A DNA stretch of 6,975 bases. It comes from Actinomycetota bacterium (GTDB lineage Bacteria; Actinomycetota; Acidimicrobiia; Acidimicrobiales; Ilumatobacteraceae). Where the stretch lies: NCBI GenBank assembly GCA_005789925.1, contig SXWG01000221.1, forward strand, positions 1 to 6,975, given 5' to 3'. The notes under the pieces were generated by a model that was not told the origin of the DNA, ran no database searches, and was given only the letters and a program-made list of their open reading frames with translations. Both the position numbers and the translations under genes were made by a program. Of the stretch, positions 1 through 6,283 are shown in pieces (position 1 is the stretch's first letter; every line of letters starts with the position of its first letter).

Positions 1-1
1 C

Positions 2-1648
2 GAGAGCACGTGCACCACGTGTTCGGTCGGCTGTCGTATCGCAGTGCAGTCGAGTCGTGACGAGTTGGTTCGCTACCAAGGAGTGGACAGTGACCCGGTG
101 AACTGGGGTTGGCTGTGCGACCGTGGTCGTTTCAACTTCCAGTCCGCGTCATCTGAGGATCGAGTCACAACGCCGCACGTGCGTGAAGGACAGACTCTTG
201 TCGAGACCACTTGGGTCGATGCATTGACACGCGCCGCACAGCTCATCTCTGGCGCGAACGGAAAAGTCGCGCTCATCGGTGGCGCTCGTGGCACGAACGA
301 AGACGCTTGGGCGTGGGCACAGCTTGCCGACATGGCGAAGTTCAGCATGTGCGATGCACAGGTGGGCGATGGTCTCCCAGCGAAGGTCTTCACGTATCCG
401 CAAGCGACCATCGACGCGGCATGTGTCGCTCCGACGATCGTCTTGCTCGCACCCGACCTGAAGGAAGAACTGCCTGTCTTGTATCTGCGTGTTCGCGACG
501 CAGTCGAGAAGGGACGTAGTCGAGTCATCGAGATCACGTCCCATGATTCGGGTCTCACCAAATACGCATGGAAGAGCATCCACCACGAACCGGGACACCA
601 GGTCGAGGCAGTGCACGCCGCACTCGCAGACGCAGACATCGCGGCACAACTTGCCAAAGGACCGGTCGTCGTCATCGCGGGTCGCTCGAGCCTTGCCGAG
701 AGCGAAGCGCATGTCATGGCAGCTCTTGATGCGATTGTCGGTTCGGTGGCACATGTCAGCGTGTTGCCCGCCTTGCGTCGTGGCAACGTGCGTGGCGCAC
801 TCGCTGTCGGGCTCGCGCCGACCGATGGCAAAGACGCGACGCACATCTTGAAGTCTGCGGTCAGCGGTGAGGTGGAGTGTCTCGTTCTTCTTGGCAGCGA
901 CCCGTTGTCCGACCACCCCGATGCCGACTTGGTCCGACGTGCGTTCGCATCGGTACGAAACATCATCGCTGTCGACATGTTCATGAACCAGTCGGTGCAG
1001 AGTGCGTCAGTGGTGCTGCCCGCCGCAGCATTCGGGGAGAAGAACGGAACCACGACGAATCTCGAGGGTCGTGTGACGAACGTGTCGCAGAAGGTGACTC
1101 CTCGCGGAACGTCACGTCCTGACTGGATGATTGCCATCGAGCTTGCCCACGCACTCGGTCACGACATTCCACTGATGCGTGTCGAAGAAGTGCAGGCGCA
1201 CATGATCGCTTCGATTCCCCAGATGCAGACGGAAAATGTTGCTGTCGCACTTCGTCGTAACGGCATCGTGGTGGCCACCACCGCAACGGCCTCGGCTGCA
1301 CCGGCTGCTGCTTCGGTGGGAACGCGCAACTCTTATGAATTCCGACTCGTGTCGGGTCGCAAGTTGTACGACAAAGCAATCAGCACGGCCACAAGTCAGT
1401 CGTTGGTGAATTTGGCGGACACCGCAGCGGTGTACGTGCACCCACTCGATCTCGAGCGTGTCGGCAAGGTAGAAGGTGCGTTGGTGCGAGTCAGCTCATC
1501 TTCTGGTGCCATCGCACTCCCGGTGCGAGCATCGACCGCGGTCGTTCGTGGTACGGCATTCGTGCCGTTCAATCTCGCTGGTGCCGATGTGCGCGAGTTG
1601 ATCAGGCATGACCAAGCGGTCACCGACGTGCGGATCGAGGGAATCTGA
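2..1648 (+). CDS. nuoG: NADH-quinone oxidoreductase subunit G (NuoG), C-terminal part, 5' end outside window
   Basis: NuoG is the large iron-sulfur subunit of the peripheral arm of complex I and passes electrons from the NADH-oxidising module towards NuoI. The reading frame is open from base 2, giving 548 residues before TGA at 1646-1648; the start codon lies upstream. Numbering from base 2, Cys4, Cys7, Cys11 and Cys39 form C-x2-C-x3-C-x27-C, the ligand pattern of cluster N7. A molybdopterin-oxidoreductase-like fold follows, with the typical stretches LLGSDPLSDHPDADL and VVLPAAAFGEKNGTTTN (Gly345 region). An Ala/Thr/Ser-rich linker (about 423-441) leads to a C-terminal molydop-binding-like beta domain (about 445-548). 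In this family the fold is generally thought not to bind molybdenum. The missing N-terminal part should hold the [2Fe-2S] and two [4Fe-4S] clusters. The length from N7 to the C-terminus fits full-length homologues, so the gene is cut by the window edge rather than broken. The stop overlaps the nuoH start by 1 nt. Confidence 0.96.
   Translation, partial: ESTCTTCSVGCRIAVQSSRDELVRYQGVDSDPVNWGWLCDRGRFNFQSASSEDRVTTPHVREGQTLVETTWVDALTRAAQLISGANGKVALIGGARGTNEDAWAWAQLADMAKFSMCDAQVGDGLPAKVFTYPQATIDAACVAPTIVLLAPDLKEELPVLYLRVRDAVEKGRSRVIEITSHDSGLTKYAWKSIHHEPGHQVEAVHAALADADIAAQLAKGPVVVIAGRSSLAESEAHVMAALDAIVGSVAHVSVLPALRRGNVRGALAVGLAPTDGKDATHILKSAVSGEVECLVLLGSDPLSDHPDADLVRRAFASVRNIIAVDMFMNQSVQSASVVLPAAAFGEKNGTTTNLEGRVTNVSQKVTPRGTSRPDWMIAIELAHALGHDIPLMRVEEVQAHMIASIPQMQTENVAVALRRNGIVVATTATASAAPAAASVGTRNSYEFRLVSGRKLYDKAISTATSQSLVNLADTAAVYVHPLDLERVGKVEGALVRVSSSSGAIALPVRASTAVVRGTAFVPFNLAGADVRELIRHDQAVTDVRIEGI
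11..118 (+). other. Cluster N7 cysteine motif in NuoG
   Basis: Four Cys codons at 11-13, 20-22, 32-34 and 116-118 encode C-x2-C-x3-C-x27-C, with local sequences CTTCSVGC and WLCDRGR. This spacing is the one known for the four ligands of the additional [4Fe-4S] cluster N7 in E. coli NuoG and Thermus Nqo3. N7 is absent from mitochondrial complex I and lies too far from the main chain for direct electron transfer. All four ligands are intact, so N7 is expected to be assembled here; that last step is inference. Confidence 0.9.
1637..1642 (+). promoter_or_regulatory. Ribosome binding site for nuoH
   Basis: GAGGGA lies inside the last codons of nuoG, 5 nt before the nuoH ATG at 1648. It supports that start, and the TGATG junction suggests coupled translation. 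Confidence 0.7.
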
Positions 1649-2874
1649 TGCCAGCTCTTCTCGGTATCGACCCATTGCTCGTCGGCGATGTGCTGTGGAC
1701 GCCGCTGCTCATCGTGCTTCTCAAGGTGCTCATCATCTTCGCCGTCGGACTGCTCGCCACCATGTTGAACGTCTGGTTCTTGCGCAAGGTGATTGCAGGC
1801 ATGCAGAACCGAGTCGGTCCGAACAAGACGGGCCCGTTCGGACTTCTCCAGACGTTGGCCGACGGCATCAAGTTGTTCTTCAAGGAAGATCTCATTCCGG
1901 AGAGGGCCGACAACTTCGTGTTCCGTCTTGCTCCGTATCTCACGTTCGTCCCTGCGTTCTTGGCGTTCGCGATCGTTCCGCTGGGTGGTGACTTCACCGG
2001 CGGAAACGACGGAACCGTCACCTGGTTCGGCGAGGTCACTCGTGTGCAGTTGGCAGACCCACCTGTCGGCGTGTTGTTCGCGGTCGCAATCTCGTCAATC
2101 GCGGTCTACGGAATCATGCTTGCCGGTTGGGCGAGTGGCTCGAAGTATCCATTGCTCGGTTCGGTGCGTGCATCGGCACAGATGGTGAGTTACGAAGCCG
2201 CACTCGGCATGAGTCTTGCGACAGTGGTGTTGGTCGCCGGCACTCTGTCGACAAGTGGCATCGTCGCAAACCAAACGACTGTGGGCACATGGCACCTGGT
2301 CACCACAGGCATCATCCCCTTCGTCATTTTCCTCATCGCTTCGACGGCTGAGATGAACTTGCCACCGTTCGACTTGGTCGAAGCGGAGCAGGAACTCGTC
2401 GGCGGATACAACACGGAATACTCATCGATTCGTTTCGGGCTCTTCTTCCTCGGTGAGTTCATGAACCCCATCACGATGTCGCTGTTGTTGTCGACCTTGT
2501 TTTTCGGCGGTCCGAACCCCATCGCGTTTGGTGACACGGTCATCAACATTCCGCTCATTCCAGGTGCTCTCGAAGGCACCGTGTGGGTGATGTTGAAGAT
2601 GTTCGCGTTTCTCTACGCGTTTGTCTGGTTCCGCGCGACATTCCCGCGACTTCGCTACGACCAACTCATGGATCTCGGATGGAAGGTGCTCATCCCCGCA
2701 TCTCTCGGCTGGTTCATGTTGCTCGCCGCACAACGAGTGGGCGACGTCGCAGGTTGGGACCCGGTGATCACAACCGTGGTCGCAGCAATCGTGTTGCTCG
2801 TGTCGTACTCACTGCTGCAACTTGCCTTGCGAACCAGCCGTCTCGAGCGTGAGCGTGAAGGAGCGATGTTCTGA
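1648..2874 (+). CDS. nuoH: NADH-quinone oxidoreductase subunit H (NuoH, ND1 homologue)
   Basis: NuoH is the membrane subunit that anchors the peripheral arm and forms most of the quinone chamber and the start of the proton path. At 408 residues it is within the range of actinobacterial homologues. Recognisable blocks are [18 protein letters not shown] (51-68), [11 protein letters not shown] (71-81), [19 protein letters not shown] (160-178) with Glu183 following, [19 protein letters not shown] (240-258) and [13 protein letters not shown] (335-346). Several long hydrophobic segments fit the usual eight-helix fold. The acidic quinone-loop residues Asp242, Glu245, Glu247, Glu249 and Glu257 are present, as are Arg46 and Arg55. 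Two expected charges are missing: Leu45 stands where most homologues have the Glu of ERK/ERR, and Leu238 where they have the Arg of AETNR. The ATG start is supported by a good ribosome binding site and a 1-nt overlap with nuoG; the stop overlaps nuoI by 1 nt. Confidence 0.97.
   Translation: MPALLGIDPLLVGDVLWTPLLIVLLKVLIIFAVGLLATMLNVWFLRKVIAGMQNRVGPNKTGPFGLLQTLADGIKLFFKEDLIPERADNFVFRLAPYLTFVPAFLAFAIVPLGGDFTGGNDGTVTWFGEVTRVQLADPPVGVLFAVAISSIAVYGIMLAGWASGSKYPLLGSVRASAQMVSYEAALGMSLATVVLVAGTLSTSGIVANQTTVGTWHLVTTGIIPFVIFLIASTAEMNLPPFDLVEAEQELVGGYNTEYSSIRFGLFFLGEFMNPITMSLLLSTLFFGGPNPIAFGDTVINIPLIPGALEGTVWVMLKMFAFLYAFVWFRATFPRLRYDQLMDLGWKVLIPASLGWFMLLAAQRVGDVAGWDPVITTVVAAIVLLVSYSLLQLALRTSRLEREREGAMF
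2857..2863 (+). promoter_or_regulatory. Ribosome binding site for nuoI
   Basis: GAAGGAG lies within the 3' end of nuoH, 10 nt before the nuoI ATG at 2874. It is close to the Shine-Dalgarno consensus and fixes the nuoI start at the TGATG junction. Confidence 0.75.
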
Positions 2875-3506
2875 TGGGTTACCTCGGAGGACTTCTCGTC
2901 ACGGTGCGCCAGCACGGTCGTCGCAACCGCGTCACCACCGAATACTCGGGTGGTCGTGTGTGGCGCAAGAAGCAAAACGACAAAAAAGACCAGAAGATCG
3001 ACAAGCCCGAGCGTTTGCACGGTCGTCATGTCCTGAATCGCTACGAAGACGGCATGGAGAAGTGCATTGGTTGCGAGCTCTGCGCAGGAGTGTGTCCAGC
3101 GCGTTGCATCTACGTGCGCGGCAAAGACAACGACCCGATGAATCCCACCTCGCCTGGTGAACGCTTCGGTTTCGTCTACGAGATCAACTACCTCCGTTGC
3201 ATCCACTGTGACCTGTGTGTCGAGGCGTGTCCGACCGAGGCAATCACGGAGACCAAGTTGTTCGAGTTCTCGTTCACCAATCGCCGCGACGCCATCTATA
3301 CGAAAGACGAACTGCTCGTCGGTGAAGATGGCAAGCCTCAACACATGCCGTGGGAAGACTGGCGCGATGGTGAGGACTTGAACACCAGTGGTTGGATGCG
3401 CGCGACCGCGCCGTCAGGTGACGCCGACTTCCGTGGGGTCGTGTCGTGGAGCGGCGAAATGGGCTACGGCACACGCGCTCCAGAGCCTGGTCAGGACGGC
3501 GAATAG
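2874..3506 (+). CDS. nuoI: NADH-quinone oxidoreductase subunit I (NuoI), two-[4Fe-4S] ferredoxin-type subunit
   Basis: NuoI carries clusters N6a and N6b and passes electrons from NuoG towards the terminal cluster N2 in NuoB. It sits on the cytoplasmic face against NuoH. The 210 residues contain an N-terminal membrane-contacting segment (about 1-20), then [11 protein letters not shown] (50-60), the first cluster motif C64-x2-C67-x2-C70-x3-C74-P, the linking stretch [17 protein letters not shown] (93-109), and the second motif C109-x2-C112-x2-C115-x3-C119-P. All eight ligands are present. Two regions stand out: a Lys/Asp-rich insert at about 31-48 between the N-terminal segment and GRH, and a polar, Trp-containing tail after about residue 150 with no cluster motif. 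The start is supported by a strong ribosome binding site. The stop TAG at 3504-3506 is followed after 3 nt by the nuoJ start. Confidence 0.97.
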   Translation: MGYLGGLLVTVRQHGRRNRVTTEYSGGRVWRKKQNDKKDQKIDKPERLHGRHVLNRYEDGMEKCIGCELCAGVCPARCIYVRGKDNDPMNPTSPGERFGFVYEINYLRCIHCDLCVEACPTEAITETKLFEFSFTNRRDAIYTKDELLVGEDGKPQHMPWEDWRDGEDLNTSGWMRATAPSGDADFRGVVSWSGEMGYGTRAPEPGQDGE

Positions 3507-3509
3507 TCC

Positions 3510-4052
3510 GTGGAACTCTTCGTTTTCATCTGTGCTGCCGTCATGGTGTTGCTCGGTGCACTCGGCGTGATTTTGCGCAGTAACCCTGTGCATGCTGCGC
3601 TCAGTTTGGTGTTGACACTCTTCGGAGTCGCTGTGTTGTTCGTCGCGCAGGAAGCCCACTTCCTCGCAGCGGTCCAAGTCATCGTGTACGCCGGCGCAAT
3701 CGTCGTGCTGTTCTTGTTCGTCATCATGCTTCTCGGTGTCGACAAGGCAGAGGACATCAAGACCGAGCCACTGACTGCACAACGCCCGCTCGCATTGGTG
3801 CTCGGTGTCGGAGTCTTTGCCGTGTTGGCGGCGGCAATCGTCACCTCGACCGAGTCCGTCGTACGTCGTGGAGAAGGCTTGAGTGTGACGAACGTCGAAG
3901 ATCCCGATGCGAACATTCGCCAGATCGCTCGTTCGATCTTTGGTGACTATGTGTTTGCGTTCGAAGTGGTGTCGATTCTGCTGCTCGTCGCTGTCGTGGG
4001 AACCGTGTTGTTGACCCGCCGCCAGCGTCGTGAAGCGGTGGTGTCGAAGTGA
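3510..4052 (+). CDS. nuoJ: NADH-quinone oxidoreductase subunit J (NuoJ, ND6 homologue)
   Basis: NuoJ is a membrane subunit of complex I between NuoH and the antiporter-like subunits. Its third helix is thought to change shape during turnover and link quinone chemistry to proton movement. The 180-residue product has five predicted membrane helices (about 3-22, 28-46, 52-76, 93-113 and 147-168). The diagnostic third helix reads [20 protein letters not shown] (55-74), with Tyr60 and Gly62 matching the conserved Tyr/Gly of the pi-bulge. A charged loop (114-146) precedes the last helix, and the C-terminus is basic (TRRQRRE). The start is GTG at 3510, because this keeps the first helix whole; the next in-frame ATG (3543) would cut into it. 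Only a weak site, AGGA 13 nt upstream, precedes the start, so translation is probably coupled to nuoI across a 3-nt gap. Confidence 0.95.
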   Translation: MELFVFICAAVMVLLGALGVILRSNPVHAALSLVLTLFGVAVLFVAQEAHFLAAVQVIVYAGAIVVLFLFVIMLLGVDKAEDIKTEPLTAQRPLALVLGVGVFAVLAAAIVTSTESVVRRGEGLSVTNVEDPDANIRQIARSIFGDYVFAFEVVSILLLVAVVGTVLLTRRQRREAVVSK

Positions 4053-4366
4053 TCGCCGCAGCCGAACCCACGACCACGTGGTATTTGCTGTTATCAGCGC
4101 TCTTGTTCGTCATCGGCATGGTCGGGGTGATGATCAGGCGTAATCCGCTCGTCATGTTCATGTGTATCGAACTCATGTTGAACGCGGTGAACTTGTCATT
4201 CGTGTCGCTTGCGCCACGTGTTGCGAACATCGACGGTCAGACGGCCGTGTTCTTCGTGTTGGTGGTAGCAGCGGCTGAGGTGGTTGTCGGCCTCGGCATC
4301 ATCGTGTCCATCATGCGCGGTCGCACCCATGCCACAGTCGATGACGTGGCGGAGTTGAAGGGCTGA
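4049..4366 (+). CDS. nuoK: NADH-quinone oxidoreductase subunit K (NuoK, ND4L homologue)
   Basis: NuoK is a small three-helix membrane subunit that supplies two buried Glu residues to the central proton-transfer axis of complex I. The 105 residues form helices at about 10-28, 33-53 and 64-88. The conserved cytoplasmic loop and second helix are seen as [20 protein letters not shown] (29-48). Glu41 and Glu77 match E. coli Glu36 and Glu72 with a constant offset of five, and Arg30/Arg31 match the loop arginines. The C-terminal 15 residues are polar. The GTG start overlaps the nuoJ stop in a GTGA junction (4-nt overlap). No convincing Shine-Dalgarno sequence precedes it, so it probably depends on ribosomes finishing nuoJ. 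The GTG start gives an N-terminus only five residues longer than in E. coli, which supports it over internal alternatives. Confidence 0.96.
   Translation: MIAAAEPTTTWYLLLSALLFVIGMVGVMIRRNPLVMFMCIELMLNAVNLSFVSLAPRVANIDGQTAVFFVLVVAAAEVVVGLGIIVSIMRGRTHATVDDVAELKG
4357..4362 (+). promoter_or_regulatory. Ribosome binding site for nuoL
   Basis: GAAGGG lies at the 3' end of nuoK, 7 nt before the nuoL ATG at 4370. It supports that ATG as the start, 3 nt after the nuoK stop. Confidence 0.7.
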
Positions 4367-4369
4367 GTC

Positions 4370-6283
4370 ATGGTCGAACTTGCATGGCTGATCCCTGCGC
4401 TGCCACTCGTCGGTTTCGTGACCATTCTGTTGTTCGGTCGCCGGCTTGGTGATCCGAAAGCAGGACTTTTCGCAGCACTGATGCCCGCAGCCGCTTTCGT
4501 GGTCACGGCTCTCGTGTACTTCGACCTGCTGTCTCGTGAGGCTGAAGAACGTCACCACATCATCAAGCTGTTCTCCTGGGTTCCAGTTGGGTCGTTGCAC
4601 ATCGACATGGCATTTCTCGTCGACCCACTGTCGGTGACGATGGCGCTCTTCATCACCGGCATCGGCTCACTGATCCACTTCTATGCAGTCGGCTACATGC
4701 ATGGTGATCCGAAGTTCTCAAAGTTCTTCTTGTACCTGAATCTGTTCGTTTTCTCGATGCTGATGCTCGTGCTCGGCGAGAACCTGCTCGTCACGTTCCT
4801 CGGCTGGGAAGGTGTCGGTGCCTGCTCGTACTTCCTGATCTCTTTCTGGCACACCCGTGATTCGGCGGCGACGGCCGGCAAAAAGGCTTTTGTGACGAAC
4901 CGAGTGGGCGACTGGGGCGTCATGATCGCGATGTTCTTGGCGTTCACCACCGTCGGCACCGTGTCCTACAGCGGCATCAACGAAGCCGCAGAAATGGGTC
5001 ACCTTGCACCGGTGACCGCGACTGCGATTGCGATGATGCTCTTCATCGGCGCGTGTGGCAAGAGTGCACAGTTGCCGTTGTACCTGTGGTTGCCAGACGC
5101 GATGGAAGGTCCGACGCCTGTCTCGGCACTCATCCATGCTGCCACGATGGTCACGTCCGGTGTGTTCCTGATGACCCGTGTGAACCCCGTGCTGAAGGTG
5201 TCTTACGACTGGGCACCGACGACCATTGCGACAATCGGTGCGATCACCGCGTTGTTCGCCGCCACGATCGCTGTCGCACAGAACGACATCAAGAAAGTGC
5301 TCGCTTACTCGACCGTCTCACAGCTCGGCTTCATGTTCCTTGCCGTCGGCTCCGGTGCATACGTCGCCGCGATCTTCCACATGGTCACGCACGCATTCTT
5401 TAAGGCGCTGCTCTTCCTCGGTTCAGGCTCTGTCATCCACGGCATGCACCATGAGCAAGACATGCGCCGCATGGGGGCTCTTCGCAAGGTCATGCCGATC
5501 ACGGCGTTCACATTCATCATCGGCTGGTTGGCCATCGCCGGTGTCCCGCCGTTCGCCGGATTCTGGTCGAAGGACGAAATTTTGTTGTTTGCTTTTGCCA
5601 ACAACCGTGCGCTGTACGTCATAGGTGTCGTGACCGCGTTGCTCACCGCGTACTACATGACGCGCCAGGTGATCATGGTGTTCTACGGCGATGCCCGTTG
5701 GAATGATCACAGCGATGAGCATGGCGCACACGGAGATTTCAAGCCACACGAGAGTCCGAAGATCATGTTGTTCCCGCTCGTCGTGCTGGCAGTCTTGTCT
5801 GCTGTCGGTGGAGCAATGCAATTGCCGTTCTCGAAGTCCACGCACTTCCTCGAACATTGGCTCGAGCCCGTCATCGAATTCGGTGAAGCCGACATCAAGA
5901 AGTCATGGGCCTACGACAACAAGTGGTTGTTGCTCGGTCTTGCTGTCGTCGTCGCACTCGTCGGAATATCGGCGTCGATCGCGGTGTATGCGAAGAAGAA
6001 GGTCAAGGCGATCGAGCCGGCGATCCTTGCCGACGCGTGGCGCTATGACTCAGCCTTGTCTGCGTTTGTCGGTGGTCCTGGCAGGGCGGCGTTCAACGGA
6101 CTTGCGTTGTTCGATGCAAAGGTCGTCGACGGGGCAGTGAACGGTGCAGGTACGGTCACCCGCTCCACGAGCGGTGTTGTGCGCAAAGTGCAGACCGGGT
6201 TCGTTCGGTCCTACGCCGTCATCTTGTCAGTCGGGGTGCTCCTCGTGTTGGCGTGGTTCTTGTTCAGGGGAGTCTCGGCATGA
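4370..6283 (+). CDS. nuoL: NADH-quinone oxidoreductase subunit L (NuoL, ND5 homologue)
   Basis: NuoL is the most distal antiporter-like membrane subunit of complex I and carries one proton channel plus the long lateral helix that runs along the membrane arm. The 637-residue length is normal for the family. Conserved blocks include FLGWEGVGACSYFLI (143-157), ATAGKKAFVTNRVGDWG (167-183), GACGKSAQLPLYLWLPDAM (227-245), GPTPVSALIHAATMV (247-261), AYSTVSQLGFM (312-322) and GVPPFAGFWSKDEIL (391-405). Channel residues Glu147, Asp181, Lys231, His256, His341, Lys345 and Lys401 line up with E. coli Glu144, Asp178, Lys229, His254, His338, Lys342 and Lys399. A His/Asp-rich loop lies at 441-464. After another helix (about 517-540), residues about 545-610 fit the lateral helix, followed by a final anchor helix (614-633). 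The stop overlaps the nuoM start by 4 nt (ATGA). Confidence 0.98.
   Translation: MVELAWLIPALPLVGFVTILLFGRRLGDPKAGLFAALMPAAAFVVTALVYFDLLSREAEERHHIIKLFSWVPVGSLHIDMAFLVDPLSVTMALFITGIGSLIHFYAVGYMHGDPKFSKFFLYLNLFVFSMLMLVLGENLLVTFLGWEGVGACSYFLISFWHTRDSAATAGKKAFVTNRVGDWGVMIAMFLAFTTVGTVSYSGINEAAEMGHLAPVTATAIAMMLFIGACGKSAQLPLYLWLPDAMEGPTPVSALIHAATMVTSGVFLMTRVNPVLKVSYDWAPTTIATIGAITALFAATIAVAQNDIKKVLAYSTVSQLGFMFLAVGSGAYVAAIFHMVTHAFFKALLFLGSGSVIHGMHHEQDMRRMGALRKVMPITAFTFIIGWLAIAGVPPFAGFWSKDEILLFAFANNRALYVIGVVTALLTAYYMTRQVIMVFYGDARWNDHSDEHGAHGDFKPHESPKIMLFPLVVLAVLSAVGGAMQLPFSKSTHFLEHWLEPVIEFGEADIKKSWAYDNKWLLLGLAVVVALVGISASIAVYAKKKVKAIEPAILADAWRYDSALSAFVGGPGRAAFNGLALFDAKVVDGAVNGAGTVTRSTSGVVRKVQTGFVRSYAVILSVGVLLVLAWFLFRGVSA
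6266..6272 (+). promoter_or_regulatory. Ribosome binding site for nuoM
   Basis: AGGGGAG lies in the last codons of nuoL, 7 nt before the nuoM ATG at 6280. It supports this start at the ATGA overlap. Confidence 0.75.

Noticed and set aside
224..252. TTGACA hexamer in nuoG as an internal promoter
   Set aside because: There is no -10-like sequence at the right distance, and it lies deep inside a coding region.
73..1137. Long antisense open frame (354 codons) opposite nuoG
   Set aside because: It lies wholly within a well-supported gene. Its product is rich in Ser, Arg and Thr with no recognisable domain, as expected from the reverse complement of codon-biased coding sequence.
1620..2039. Overlapping open frames on both strands around the nuoG/nuoH boundary
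   Set aside because: The real reading frames here carry NuoG and NuoH family motifs without interruption; the others have atypical composition and no family resemblance.
2979..2990. Run of six A followed by G in nuoI as a possible programmed frameshift site
   Set aside because: In the gene frame it reads GAC AAA AAA GAC, which is not the phase of the A-AAA-AAG slippery heptamer, and the zero frame continues to a complete NuoI with both clusters.
2655..3344. Antisense open frame (229 codons) spanning the nuoH/nuoI junction
   Set aside because: It opposes two certain genes with conserved motifs and has no ribosome binding site or domain that I can recognise.
3612..3640. TTGACA hexamer in nuoJ as an internal promoter
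   Set aside because: No -10-like hexamer lies 16-18 nt downstream (GTTGTT region). The hexamer is explained by coding sequence (LTL codons).
4091..4093. In-frame TTA leucine codon in nuoK, the only one I noticed in the window
   Set aside because: TTA has regulatory meaning in Streptomyces (bldA), but nothing here indicates that genus, and one rare codon in a core gene is not evidence of regulation.
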